Assembly: GCA_029948255.1 (NCBI GenBank)
Contig: JALIZF010001575.1
Span: forward strand, 62,001-126,000
From: Telmatactis stephensoni
Taxonomy: Eukaryota; Cnidaria; Anthozoa; Actiniaria; Isophelliidae
Length of the DNA stretch: 64,000 nucleotides
Reading direction: 5' to 3'
Positions 31,896 through 45,986 of the stretch are shown here, in pieces. Below the pieces are notes generated by a model. The model was not told where the DNA came from. It was given only the letters and a program-made list of their open reading frames with translations, and made no database searches. A program made the position numbers and the translations under genes. The first letter of the stretch is position 1, and every line of letters begins with the position of its first letter.

Positions 31896-32847
31896 AGTAG
31901 GACACCGGGAGAAAAAGAAGGAGGAATAGGTTTTTCAAACTGATGATGATGATGATGAACTTTATTTTAGTGTCATGGTATTTAGCTTAGTAGCTAATTG
32001 GGGACACTATAAAATAACAATTAACAAAAAGATAAAACTTTCAAATATAAACTTTCAAATATGAATATGTATATATAAAATCTACGTTTAAAATATATGT
32101 ATAATATCTTAGACTATAACAAAACTCCGAAACTATTTTATGAAAGCAATATAAAACGATCGCTTATGCCTTAAGGCTAAAATCAAGTACCGAAAAGAAA
32201 CACAACGCAAGACAAATTGTCACGACAACCACGAGGTATTTTGTAATTGAACTAAAATACAACAAATTCATAGCTAGGAAAATCGCCACAAAATGAGAGA
32301 TTTAATTGAGTGAAGGCCCAAAGATGGACTGGTCATTAGGACTGGATCTTTACGATTTCGAAAAAAATTGAATTGAATTTGAAAGCACAATCCAAGACGT
32401 TTTTGTCAACATTGACGTCAGGCATACGTTTTTGACCATATGCGCGCAGTCATAGGTGAAATTTAGAATGTGAGGAAACCTCAACTGACGTTCTAGCGAG
32501 AAAGGGAACCACATCTATAGCTATGACGGAGGTGCGCACGATCAAAAATGTACGCGTGACGTCACTGTTACGTTGTCAAGAACGTCTTGTGCTTAAGCTC
32601 TCTACTGTTTGTTGTATGGACTTGACCAACACTAGTAAAAAATGTTTGCGCATGCTCGTAGTCACGCCTTTGTTCTTTTGTAAACTTATGCAAGTTTCGC
32701 TTTGCGCTTGCCTTCAACGATGGTTTTCACAAAATGTCAAAACTCAAAATCAATTCTTGAAACTTAGGGCCAGAATTCACATAATGTTTTCATTAATGCA
32801 AGATCTCTGTCTCACAAAAGAATACAAGAGAAATTTTATATTTACAA
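31896..32847. other. Upstream block shared with 42,281-42,880
   Basis: Non-coding sequence duplicated with the dispanin gene: AGTACCGAAAAGAAACACAA near 32,187 matches 42,395, and AAGGGAACCACATCT near 32,503 matches 42,548. No gene recognised. Confidence 0.6.
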
Positions 32848-32849
32848 TA

Positions 32850-33252
32850 GACCCTTGTCACGCAAGCATGACATATAAATTATTTGATTTATCGGAAAAG
32901 GAATTCACTATCAAATTTGTCACATCGATAGTAATAAAAATGCAAATTTTCGGGGAGATTGCTCTTAAACTGACGAAGATATGAATTTTCAAAAGTTAGC
33001 ATTTTTACAAAGAAATGTATGGTGGACGTGCATACATGCACGACCAGCCTCGTTATCATGCTAGACACATACATTTCTTTGCAAAAATTTTCACCAAATG
33101 CTTACATTTAAAAATTCATATCTTCGTCAGTTTAAGAGCAATCTTTACGAAACTCTGCAATTTTACTAATATCGATATGATAAATCTGATAGTGAATTCC
33201 TTTTATCCATACATCAAAGATCTTATAATGTCATACTAACGTGACAAGGGTC
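32850..33252. mobile_element. 403-bp foldback MITE flanked by TA
   Basis: Ends GACCCTTGTCACG and CGTGACAAGGGTC are inverted, each bordered by TA. Arms of about 170-185 bp pair almost throughout (GAATTCACTATCA with TGATAGTGAATTC; ACGAAGATATGAATTTT with its complement) around a small loop near 33,030-33,060. Absent from the paralogous site near 42,870. Confidence 0.7.
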
Positions 33253-33290
33253 TATACTTGATACTAATCACGCGATATGATTGGTTGATT

Positions 33291-33581
33291 AGAGTGTGTC
33301 AATAAGAGGACAGACACACTGCTGACGCATTTCAGTGCGCGCGCTCGTTCTGTTGCCCCGTTTGAAAAGGACTTTTTAGCTTTTATCTCAAATAATTGTT
33401 GTAAAAAGCGAATTGAGGACGGTTTTGAGTTGTCTGTCCTCTTATTGACACACTCTTGACGCCATAAAATCAAAACTTTGCAATGAAATCACTCGCTGCG
33501 CTCGTGATTCCACTTAGTGAATTATGGAGTTATTTTATGACGTCAAGAGTGTGTCGATAAGAGGACAGACAACTCAAAACC
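33291..33581. repeat. Inverted repeats around GTCCTCTTATTGACACAC
   Basis: The motif occurs three times: forward-complement at 33,291, at 33,430-33,455, and inverted again at 33,546-33,580. The last two form a stem of nearly 50 bp that includes GTTTTGAGTTGTCTG. Probably a transposon end or a hairpin MITE. Non-coding. Confidence 0.5.
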
Positions 33582-33986
33582 ATCTTCAATTTGTTAAGTA
33601 TACACCGAAAATAATAAAACTCAAACATTTTTTTAAGAAAACATCGTTTTTTTAAGAAAACAGACGTTTTTCACTAGTGTCGCCTTGACCTTTACAAGAC
33701 TTGGAAATTCGATGAGTGAATAATGGACGCGACTCGAGGAACATGTCAAATTTAACCACAATCAAATTATATATTGAGTTTGTAAAACTTGCAGCACTTG
33801 AGACAAGAGAACAAATCCCTCGTTTCTCACTGCAACACGATAGATTTAAATTTATAGAACTGTGGATTCCCATCGGAATTCTATGACAAAATAATGCGAG
33901 ATAATCTTGTTTTCTGAACAAACCACAAGTACAAAGGAAATGCGTAGCAGAGGTAAATGGAGGGTAGTCGGTAACAGCTTAAAGCA

Positions 33987-34237
33987 ATGAACTTCGAGCA
34001 AAGCGCACAGGAAGTTGAGGCGACTTCTCCGAACCACAGATGCAGAGAAGCTCCAGCGACAAAGATACCGCGCTATTGCCAAATCACAAGGGAACAATTA
34101 AGGCAATCAAGTGTACAAGGTGTGGCAACGACCCTCACTCATCCGAGAACAATTACCCCGCCAGCAGCGCGGAGTATCACTTCTGCCACAAGCTTGAACA
34201 CTTTAGTAAAATGTGCAGCAAAAAGAAAGAGCTACTG
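33987..34237 (+). pseudogene. Zinc-knuckle fragment, LTR-retrotransposon gag/pol-like
   Basis: Encodes KCTRCGNDPHSSENNYP...FCHKLEHFSKMCSKK. This recalls the two cysteine clusters (CxxC..H and CxxCxxxGHxxxxC) just before protease in cnidarian Gypsy-type elements. The second knuckle has lost its first Cys (Tyr) and has Glu for Gly, so it is non-functional. A more decayed copy lies at about 43,330-43,480. Confidence 0.55.
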
Positions 34238-34654
34238 ATTTCATGGCCGCACTGTTAGGTCGTCAGGATGGTCACAAACGATTCTTGGAATAGTCGTTAT
34301 CATGTTCGCAAAGCATTTTTGTTCTCGCCATGGCCACATTTTGACGTCATCTGTGCATCTATTAGAGTACAGATGCACGGAAAAATGGAATCTATTTGTT
34401 GTTATCAATAGTTGTCGAAAAACTTAATTATAGTTAAGGCTCGAAAGCCAATCTCACTTTTCAAAGTAGTCGCGGGTGTAGACAATTCAACTTGGCGGCT
34501 GTCTTTAATGGAAATTGCAAAAAATTGCTTAGGTTTTATTATCAACAAATAATACTGAGCATGTTTTGTAAGTGACAGTGAGCATAGATACCACGATGAT
34601 ATTACAAAATTTTCCAAAAAAAATGAATGGATTGTCACTCGGAAATGTTTTAAT

Positions 34655-34824
34655 TAGATGTGAATGCTTCTTCGAGTGTGGATTTTAGCTCGGAAAAATA
34701 AATCCGAGCCCTCAGCGTGGTTTGAATTAACCCACGGTGAATCCGAAAGTTATGGGTTCAAACCACGCTGAGAGCTTGGATTATTCCGAGCTAAAATCCA
34801 CAATCCAAGGAGCATTCACATCTA
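34655..34824. mobile_element. 170-bp hairpin MITE
   Basis: Ends TAGATGTGAATGC and GCATTCACATCTA are inverted. The arms continue through TGTGGATTTTAGCTCGGA and CAGCGTGGTTTGAA. No coding content. Confidence 0.7.
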
Positions 34825-35673
34825 GTTTCCAAAAATTGTTTAACAATTTTGAAATATCACTCGCGCTTTCTATGCCAATTAATTATCACTACGTATACAA
34901 ACCATGTTTTCTGAATTTAGAATCTTCACGAGAAATCCAATTAGCACTGGAATACTAATCGAAAAGGCGGAGGAGCCGTTATTCTCTGTCAATAGAATCT
35001 GATTTACGTAAAAAAAAAAACAGACAAGTTAGCAAGAGTTGTTATCAGGATTCGCAAAACTCTAAATTCACGGTGGTGTTCACCAAATCTCATGTACAGC
35101 CGAAGAATTGTAAACCGCCTAGCAAGCTCTTACATAAAATGTGCTTTGAATCCCCCTACATAACATAAAATTGTGCTCTAAGTATTTTACTGTTTGCATG
35201 AAAGAAAACTGTTAAATTGTGCCAAGAGGCTCCTAAAGCCCCTCCATCGTCTCAAAATGCTTCATGGTCTTGGCACGGGGGACCATGGAAACGCTTACAC
35301 CTGGACTTTGCTGGAATATTTTCATGTTAGGTCACGTGATCTCTTTTCTAAAATATCTCTTCCCACAGAGTATTTTTTCAATATTCAAAGACGTTGTCGG
35401 AAAGAACATAAGAAAAGAAATAAAATAAGATATAAATTGTTTAAATCGAAGAAATCTTTGTGTACTCCATTTGTAATCAAAAATTCCAATAAAATAATTA
35501 GTTGTAATATGTCACGTGACACTCCCTCAAAGTTTAAAATCTCACATAAAGTTTCGACTCATGTATATTCGACAAAATGTATGAACTTTTTTAAGATCTT
35601 GATAAACAACAGACCACGATCATTTTAAAATCTATATTTTAACCTATGTTTTTATTATAAATCGGGCCTTAGT
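34825..35673. other. Downstream flank of dispanin copy 2
   Basis: A 144-codon open frame at 35194-35628 (plus) has no recognisable features and runs opposite to the gene that ends at 35674; I do not call it. The remainder is AT-rich without features. Confidence 0.35.
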
Positions 35674-38600
35674 CTAGCCTTTATATACTTGATTCCGGCT
35701 CCTCGTGATATACAAAGCGATATTTATACTAATGCATATAATTCCAAAAATAATAGCGGCATTGCTCCATTTCCTGGCAGAATCAGACTTTCTCTTAGCT
35801 AGAGCGTACTCCCCCCGCAGTAATGCTTTGTTAACCTACAATTTTGAGAAACAAAACAAAAATAATATATTAATGAAAGAATGCTTTGATCCTTCCAGGG
35901 ATTTGCCAAGCTAAGGGAGGGTTCCAGGTGAGGAGTTCCATAACTTCCGTTTTGATCACCAGTTATATTTTATATACATATAGTCCTGATCACTCTCAAA
36001 AAGGTTGTCCAGATGAAAAGACACTTGGTCATATATACAGACTTGCTGGCATATAGATCACAGTTTGGGGAATTTTACGAGTAGAAAGACCGGTTGTCCA
36101 TACGTATTCAGAGTGATCAGATAAATAATTGGTGATGATTGCAGATGTTACATGTTTTGACTACCAGTAACTACAATGCCCTCATAGAGGGTTTCTATTT
36201 ATCAGAGCGTGCATAATATTTTGAGACGTCATCTGCGCTTGTATACTGAAAGTAGCAATAATTGTATAAAGCGCGTAAAGGATTTTGTATAAACAATAAT
36301 TACCTCTCTTGCATTTACTATGGCCACTAATCCACATGGGAAGCAACAGCACAGAGTGGCAAAAAGTGCAAGCCAAAAATGACTTGGGGGGAATGTAAGG
36401 TATGGGTCGTCCTAAAAACAATTCCATTAGTAAGACATAGAAGGTACGATACGAAAATGCTAATGGATCTATGCAAAGTCAATGAATATATGTATATTCT
36501 GCCGCAACCATGGACATTATCAGCGGAGCTCCCGCACGGAGCACCATACCTAAGAATGGTTTCCCATCAAGTTGATTTTTCATAGACACACAGGGAGCCC
36601 ATGCCAACGGCTGTTCGTCCGTCCGTCCCTACATGGCGATGCTGATTGGCTGATATATTTTTGGCGCCAACTCGACGCGCGCTGTACTTTGAAAACTGAA
36701 AGTTTCCTTGCAGCTTTAACTTGCAAAAAGGCTTAAAAATATCATGCTGGAAACCTCCTAAAAATTTGGAGATTTTCATGATCATTAATCTGTGCCAATC
36801 TTAACGGGTTAAAGCACAAAAAACGCACGTTTGAATTTTTTTCGGTCCCGGAGTCGTTTCAAAAACTGCTCGAAAGACAATTGAAGGACACAGAGAACAT
36901 TTTCAAAGTTGGACAACTTTTTAGTTGGATTTGGATTCGTAGCTTCCAAAAAACTTCTCATAATGAATGAGTCATTGAGGATCGTGTATTCTTCGTTTCG
37001 TGATCAAAATGCCTTCAGTAAAGCTGCTTAAGAATCTAGCCAAAATTGGAAATCCAACTAAAAAGTCGTCCAACTTTGAAAATGTTCTCTCTGTCTTTCG
37101 TCTTTCGAGCAGTTTTTGAAACGACAACGGGCCCGAAAAAAAATTTGAACGTACATTTTTAATAATAATAATAATATTTATGATTTCTATAGCGCAAATT
37201 CCATGTAAAAATATGATCAAATGCGTTTATTTTAACCCGTCAAGATTGGCACAGATTAATGTTCATGAAAATCTATCTATCGCTAATTTTTACGAGGTTT
37301 CCAGAATAGTACTTTAAGTTTTGCAAGTTAAAACTGCAAGGAAACTTGTAAATGTTCAGTTTTCAAAGTGTCAGCGCGAGTAAAGTTGGCGCCAAAAAGC
37401 TGGACATACTAGGACAACGGGAGGTCTTTGTTAACGTGTTTTGTATTTATTTTATTTTATTTCATTCGAGGATATCTTGAATTAATGCACTTTTGCAAGA
37501 AAATTTAATATTCGAAAATAGGTTGGGAAAACTTACATTCTGCACAGCAGCCTTAACTGCAACTTGGTGACCAGGCAACGGTGCTAGAGGATAATAACCT
37601 GACTGATGTACTACTGGGTAAGCTGGCTGCTGTACTGTAGAATTACTGGATGGCTGATATTCAGTTGGTGACAATGCTGCGCAACAAAGAAGAACAGCAA
37701 TATATATTCGATAAATATGTAATGTATAAAGAACGAGAGAACGTGTTATATGTGATGTATAAAGAACGAGAGAGCGTGTTATATGGATGACTACAGGCCC
37801 TGATAGGACCAAAGAACAAATTGTCCAAATGCCACCAACATTGCAATTAGTGTATGCCTCTCAAAGGTACAATACCGTATGTTTTGGGACAGTTGAAATT
37901 CATTTGAGATTTAATTTTGACTAGCATAAAGCATCATTTTCTTAAAAATCTCTAAAACGGTTTGCAGTAACTTAACAAAATCTGGTGAAATATTTTTCCC
38001 AAAAAATATTTTTGGACAATACTTAGATAGCATATCATTTAAAAGTTGATATCACACCTAGCTCCAAGTTAACAGTATCCATTCCACAGTATGTGAATAT
38101 ATGCTGGTGCAATATTTCCTCATTTTGAGATGTATGCTCCTTAGTTATCAAGGATTTATGACTAGCTATTTCTAATAGAAAGTGAAGTGCTGCGAGCAGA
38201 AAACAGCTGGTGTATCCACGTTAGCAGAACTGTTCCCCTAAAACTTACGAAAGTACACCGCTTTCTCTGATATATCAAATGTTTCTTGTCTATCTCCTGT
38301 GCGTTGTGTGACGAACACTGCTAACGAACATTGACCTTCAATATTGAACTACAAGTATCAGTGTCGGACGCACACAGTTCAAAATATTTAGCACTTTCAT
38401 TAAAGCAATTTTTCAAACAATCTCAAACGGCTAGCGTTGGGCAATGATTATAAAACTAACTGATTTTAAAAAGCTAGTTTATTTAGGAAAAGATGTGAAT
38501 CACTGATCGTATGTATCGCGTGTTCGTCTAGTGACATCCTTGAATCGACTCTCGATGCGGTATGGACTTGAACCGCTGATCGTATGCATCGCATGTTCGT

Positions 38601-39258
38601 CTAGTGACATCCACAGATTACACTGTGTTCCGAATAGGAGGCTACTCGCTTCGCTCGCAGCAATAATTAGATGACATCATCTCAGAAATTTGCAATATTT
38701 AGTTTACGGTTCGGTCGCTTTATACTGATATCCAACAATACACTCAAGATATCGTTTATATACAAACAAAACAGAACTTTGATGTTTTAAAAAGATGTCT
38801 CATTTAGCAAAATGACTTAAAATGCCTTTTTGTATATTAAACGATTCCTGAGTTGATGACATCAATTACAACAATTCCTTGATAACTAATGGGCATACAG
38901 CTCAAATTAGGAAATAATGCACAAGAAGAAGAAGCAGAAGCAGCAGCAGCAGCAGCTCTAAGATTTTAAAAGATCAATGGCTATGCAATACACCATGTTT
39001 AAGTGCAGACCCCGGACTCTAAATAGTTAGATTTTTCTATTTCGCGCCTAACGGCGATATGTTTTGGTAGATTCCCTAAAGGTTAACCCATTGAGGCCAT
39101 CTTACATGGGTAAGAGCAAAAATGCCAAATTTTCGTTCCTAGAAATTATTACAAATGTTTCTAACCAAGGTCTTTCTTGGAAGCTTCTTCGTTATTTTCA
39201 GTGTAAGCTGCACTGGTAGAACCATCAATGTTGGCTGCCATTCTTATCGAGATGTTTC
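35674..39258 (-). CDS. CD225/dispanin (IFITM/PRRT-like) membrane protein, copy 2
   Basis: Minus-strand coding exons 39166-39241 (ATG at 39241; exon from 39258 after a TTTTTTCAG acceptor), 37537-37676, 36304-36411 and 35674-35835 (stop TAG). Phases are 1, 0, 0, identical to copy 1, and all exons are open. The predicted protein is 161 aa: MAANIDGSTSAAYTENNEEA start, a proline/tyrosine-rich stretch, then CCCFPCGLVAIVNARE and VNKALLRGEYALAKRK followed by the second hydrophobic segment. Compared with copy 1 it is four residues longer at the N-terminus, one longer in the proline-rich exon, one longer at the C-terminus, and differs widely in its tail. Preservation of frame in every exon argues that both are genes rather than one being a pseudogene. 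Introns are 0.47, 1.1 and 1.5 kb. Confidence 0.85.
36656..37396. mobile_element. Foldback element in an intron of dispanin copy 2
   Basis: Outer ends TTTTTGGCGCCAAC are inverted at 36656 and 37396. Arms run to about 36,940 and from about 37,044 (TTTTTAGTTGGATTT with AAATCCAACTAAAAA). The right arm has an extra insert with (AAT)n near 37,160-37,225. No transposase. Confidence 0.65.
38162..38663 (-). mobile_element. Helitron-like non-autonomous insertion, 502 bp
   Basis: Present in dispanin copy 2 but not in copy 1, where GGATTTATGA joins TAATTAGATG directly. Read on the minus strand it is inserted between host A and T, ends in CTAG preceded by a CTATT/AATAG hairpin, and makes no TSD, as Helitrons do. 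Its 5' end is TTGCTGCGAG rather than the usual TC. Inside are two direct repeats of CGTGTTCGTCTAGTGACATC type at about 38,505 and 38,577. Confidence 0.5.
38664..39165. other. Intron of dispanin copy 2, paralogous to copy 1 intron
   Basis: Matches 25,731-25,990 and then 29,975-30,480 of copy 1. The junction at about 38,924 (AAGAAGAAG and CAG triplets) is the site where copy 1 carries the 4-kb retroelement cluster. Confidence 0.6.
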
Positions 39259-40470
39259 CTGAAAAAACAAACAAGCAAACAAACATTTTATATTGATAGA
39301 AATGTTTTTGTGAATTGCAGCGAAAATATACAAAATTGCTTTCTTGGCACTATATAACTACATTTTTAGCCCAATTTTATAAAATTATAACAAGGACATT
39401 CTTATGTTCTTTCAATTTGACGTAGTCCATATCTCTAAAGACCTTTCACTGCAATTCGTTTGAGAAGTTATTTCAAAACAACTCGTACTTCGTATTTCAT
39501 CAAGCGCCAAATATTACCCAATTTTATTGAACACGACAATTTCAGGTTGATACACACTGAGATTATTAAGTTGATTGTTTTCCTGTTTATCTCGCTGTTT
39601 TGCATTAGCTATTTGAAAGGTTAAGATTAACGTAAACGGGAAACGGCGGCAAACGACAAAGAGAAATAGGTAACCTGCTTTTCTCGTGTCTGGCGATGCA
39701 GTTTAAATGCGAAAACGAATCATTTTGCATTTGGTGTAAACCGGATGAAAAGTCTCTGTATCATTTGAATACCCGAAACGTACAAAAAGGTAGGTGTGAT
39801 CCTCTCCGCCATTTGCCATTTGCCGTTTATGTGAATCGTAACCTCTTTGGCTGTTTCTTTGTTTAATGGAGAAAGTAAGATCAATGTAAAGACCAATGAA
39901 ATGCAAACAGACGGCTCCTTACCTATATAGAAGACGTCGTAAGTATTGTGTTCTATTTTTGTTTCCCAAAACTATGTTGAAAGAGCTGAAAGCTTGTTCA
40001 ACACTTTGGCGACTGAGCAAAGAGCGTAATAATTCAGTTCAGTCAACCAATAATGTAAACAGGAAGTTGTTTTTGCTTCATTGGATTACAATAAACTGAC
40101 GCATTGGAAAAGCACGTTGCATTGATGTCAACTTGAACGTGTCATATATTGTTCCAGCAATTACAAAGAAGTGTACAAGCTTTTAGCAGATGCTCTAGGG
40201 TGATCTGTTCAACATGGACCACTACCTTTTATCTCAAGCGTAACATTAAGTATTGCGCAAATAAGTATATGTTACGCCGAGTACGTCAACTAAAATTACT
40301 GAAAAGTGAAAGCTAGATATTCGGTTAACTTTGTCGGATAGAATTGCAAACTATACAATAAATAAACAAAGTAGTTTTGGTCCTTATAAAAGAAAATTGA
40401 TAATATAACGCCTCACCTTATAACAAATAAGAAGATGCCAAGAAAAGCGAAAAGTAGAAGTAAAAGAAGA

Positions 40471-42280
<1,810 letters not shown>

Positions 42281-43688
42281 GAGGACAACGGGAGGAAAAG
42301 AATGAGGAATAGGTTTTTTCAAACTCCGAAAATATTTTATAAAAGCAATATATAATAACGATCGTTTATGTATGCCTTGGGGCTAAAATCAAGTACCGAA
42401 AAGAAACACAAAGCAAGACAAATTGTCACGACAACCACGAGGTATTTCGTAATTAAACTAAAAATACGTCAAATTCAAAGCAAAGTCGTCCCAAAATGAG
42501 TGATTTCGTTTTGTGAAGGCCCAAAGATGGACTGCACATCTAGCGGGAAAGGGAACCACATCTGTAGCCATAACGGCGTGCGCACGATCAAAAATGTACG
42601 CGTTACGTCCCTGTTGACAAAAACGTCTCGTGCTTAAGCTCCCTATTATCTATTGTTATGGATTGGAGATTATGGCTTTGACCCACACTGGTGAAAAACG
42701 TCTGCGCATGCTCGTAGTCACGTCTTTGTGCTTTTTCAACTTATGCAAATTTCGCTTTATGCTTGCCATCAACAATGGTTTTCACAATAAGGTAAACCTT
42801 AGGGCCAGTATTAACATAATGTCTTTATAAATGCAATATCTTTGTCTCAAAAAAGTTTACAAGAGAAATTTTATGTATACACCGAGAACACGAGCATTTT
42901 ATTTCAGGCAACTCAAACATTTTTTAAAGAAAACATCATATATGCACGCATGCGCAGACGTTTTTCACTAGTGTCGCCTTGACCTTTTCAAGACATGGAA
43001 ATTCGATGAGTGAATAATGGACGCGATTCGAGGAACAAATTAAACCACAATCAAATTATATATTGAGTTTGTAAAACTTGCAGCACCTGAGACAAGAGAA
43101 GAAATCCCTCGTTTCTCACTGAAACACGATTGATATTATAGACCTGTGGATTCCCATCGGAACTCTATGATGTACTGAATAATTCAATACTTTCTTGTCT
43201 TCGGAACAGACCACAAGTACGATGGAAATGCATAGACGAGGGAAATGGATTGACATTTTGAAAGGAGGGTAGGCAAAAATAGCTCAAAGCTATAAACTTC
43301 GAGCAAAGCGCACAGAAAATCGAGGCGACTTCACCGACCCACAGTTGCAGCGAAGCTCCAGCGACAAAGATACCGCCCTCATGCCAAACCACAAGGGAAC
43401 AATTAAGGCATTCAAGTGTACAAGGTGCGACAATTACCCTTAATCACTTTACAAAAATTGCACCGCTAGCAGCGTGGAGTAAGTCATCAAGTTGTCACGT
43501 GGACCGTTAGGAAGTTTAATCGCTCTTTTGTTGAGTTCGAGTTTTTGTCCGGTTTCGAGTGTATTAGTACATCAGAACAAACATTCTGAATCTTTTACAA
43601 TAGATGAGCTTATACATATCTGCCTGGCTAATTTGGCAATTAGAGTTATAGGGGAAAGAGTTCACGTGACCAGACTTTGAATACAAGC
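42281..43688. other. Upstream block of dispanin copy 2, shared with 31,896-34,170
   Basis: Collinear with the region upstream of copy 1 minus that region's MITE and hairpins. GTGAAAAACGTCTGCGCATG near 42,692 is inverted at about 42,950-42,970. A decayed copy of the zinc-knuckle fragment lies at 43,330-43,480. Nothing intact. Confidence 0.55.
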
Positions 43689-44065
43689 CATTATTTTTTC
43701 TTTAATGCAATAAAGTTCTACTAGCTTTACACGTTTATAATAGAATTACATTAGCCTTTCTATTTTTAAACTCAATGTTTTTTCTAATATAAAATACTCG
43801 AGGGCAGAAAAGGGTTTTTAGTAATTTTCATGATAATGACGTCATAAGTCACGAGATCACTACACAATTGACCTAATCAAAAGAAAAAGGAAATATAATG
43901 GTTCCCTCTCACGCGAGGATTCATATAAACTTATACATTGTATGTCAAGTTATGAATAAAATCGTGTTTTCAGAACGTTAAAATCCCAGGCCTTAAGAGA
44001 GAATTTTTCTAGCCGTCAGACGTGTAAAGCTAGTAGAACTTTATTGCATGAAAGAGAAAATAATG
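43689..44065. mobile_element. Inverted-repeat element at the edge of the 10-kb duplication
   Basis: Arms 43689-43734 and 44020-44065 pair (AATGCAATAAAGTTCTACTA with its complement, and AGCTTTACACGT). The right arm belongs to duplicated sequence (also at about 54,990-55,035), the left arm does not seem to. Confidence 0.5.
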
Positions 44066-44629
44066 ATTTACACGTTGAAATAAATAAAGTTGTATTATCT
44101 ACAAGATAAAAATATAACCAAGTTTTTGACAAAGACAGAGTATGACAAGAAAAATCACAGAAAAAAAAGCATTAAGGCAAGTATACATGCACAAAAATAA
44201 CAATGGCGAGGAGATCTAAGAGAAATGTTAACGCCCAAATCATATTACAATAGTAAAGATAAGGAATCAATCCGCCAATGGCGAAGTAACTCGTGGATTG
44301 TCCCCTTTAGTTAAATTAGTTTAATTTTAGTTAAATAATGAGGTTTTTTTGAAGGCAAAATTATAGATCAATTAAAGCAATACATAGTTTTTTAAATGAT
44401 AAATCATTGCTCTCACAAATTTAAACATTAAGTTTGGGCCCACCTGTAAAGCATTTTAAAGGAATTTTTAGAGAGTCAGTTGGATAATCATTAATAATAT
44501 GAGCTAATGTAATTTGTTTTAGCAAAACATAATAGACTTGAGTACGAAAAAACAAAAGAAAAAGATAATGAAGCAAAGAAAAAAGAGGAAAAAGAAAAAG
44601 AAAAAAAAAAGAAAAAAAATTGTATGTAC

Positions 44630-44704
44630 CACCCGTGATTTGAACCCACGACCCTTGAAACTCAAGCCAGCAGCAAACCGCTTGAGCTCAAGAGCAATTC
44701 ACTG
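44630..44704 (-). other. tRNA-derived sequence (SINE head or tRNA pseudogene)
   Basis: On the minus strand, GAGCTCAAGCGGTTTGC resembles a box A and GTGGGTTCAAATCAC a box B, about 40 bases apart, in a tRNA-like order. No good acceptor stem is apparent. Followed on the minus strand by a long T-rich tail. It lies within the Helentron-like insertion. Confidence 0.45.
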
Positions 44705-45499
44705 TCTTCAAAACGATATTTTTTATATATTGTTAATTTACGTTTGTAACCTCCTTACATCTGTTAAATATGTACAAATTATGAAAGAAGTTTCTCTATG
44801 AACCAAATATCGCTATGAATAAGATAAATTACTCCATAAAAGTACTCATGATAGCCACCAAACTTAAACTTAATACGCTTTTTTGATGCCGTTTCGGCCA
44901 GCGGGGCCGTAGCGGTTCGGCACGGCCAGTTTACTTTTTCGGCAGGCGGCAGTTCGTACTCAAATATGATTTCGTTCGCTTTTTATTTCAACATTTACTC
45001 TCGTGCTGATAGAGTACAAACACTAAATGCTTGGATGGCTCGTTGATATTGGACTGGCGACGATTTTTGATATTGGACTTGCGACGATGTTAGTGTTGTT
45101 TGAAGACAGCGACTACAAAGTCCCGATTGTTTTCGATTCACATCCGAGAATCGAACAGCTCAACTTGGAGATGCGACGAATTCCAAGCTGCAGAGGGAGC
45201 TGAGAGTAGTTCAGTACAAAATGTGACAAGGAATAAGAAATTATCTATTCAGATTTATAGGCATTTTTGCCTATCTTCGCGGAGTGTAGACCCGTGTACA
45301 TGTACGGACCACGAGGTATAATGTCAAGGGTCGACATGTTAAATTGGCTTGTATTACCGAGCAGTTTTTACCGAGCTTAGATCGTGTTCCTAAAAATTGT
45401 TGCTTTGTACACAAATCTAAAACAGTTACATTACGTTCAAAGCTTCTCGAGGCTGCTATACCAGGCTCGTATTAAACATGGTATATTTTCGTCTTGAAT

Positions 45500-45690
45500 G
45501 ATCCTGGGTTTTTACGAAAATTTTGATTCCTTAGCTCATATTTTTAGAAATTTTTGATCCCTGATCCTTGTTGCAAAAAACTGAGCTGATCCCTGATCCT
45601 GATCCAATGTCCCTGATCCTTGATCCCACCCATTTGATCCCTGAGCCCTAGCCTCTGATCCCTGATCCTGGCCATAATTTGGAGCTTGAT
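45500..45690. repeat. GATCCCTGATCCT minisatellite
   Basis: Degenerate tandem units of 7 and 14 bp (TGATCCC, TGATCCTTGATCC) on the plus strand, inside the Helentron-like insertion. Confidence 0.8.
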
Positions 45691-45986
45691 CCCATATATC
45701 ATGTTACGATCCTGCAATATTATTATATTATAACAGAAGTTATCACCGTATCCTATTATCGGGAATAGGCCGGAAGTAAAGTTTCACAGACCGGAAGTTT
45801 ACAGGAAAGTGAATGAGTGAGTGAGTGAGTGACACAATAGGTTACTACCTTATGTATGCAACATTCTAGTTAGACAATAGATAGATTGAATAGTGCCATT
45901 TCATGTTGTCATACACGAAGTACTAAGCTGACTCATTTGCATATTCGACCCCTCACAATAACTCGTGGATTTGTAATCCACGAGTT

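Larger units (their letters stand above)
44277..45986 (-). mobile_element. Helentron-like (Helitron2-like) insertion, 1.7 kb
   Basis: Absent from unit 2, where AAGATAAGGA joins AAAATTAACG directly. On the minus strand it starts AACTCGTGGATT at a T run, in a hairpin with AATCCACGAGTT. Near its other end it has AATCCACGAGTT again (44,282-44,295 region), followed by a terminal CGCCATTGGCG stem-loop and GATTGA, inserted T to T. An inverted repeat at the 5' tip matched by a subterminal copy before a 3' stem-loop, with no clear TSD, is the Helentron pattern. No Rep/helicase gene inside; non-autonomous. It splits the reverse transcriptase pseudogene. Confidence 0.6.

Noticed and set aside
31405..31938. 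177-codon Tyr/His-rich and 88-codon poly-Val frames
   Set aside because: Pure microsatellite translation; the paralogous array differs in length and sequence.
35194..35628. 144-codon plus-strand open frame
   Set aside because: No domain features, overlaps the downstream flank of a minus-strand gene, and no paralogous support.
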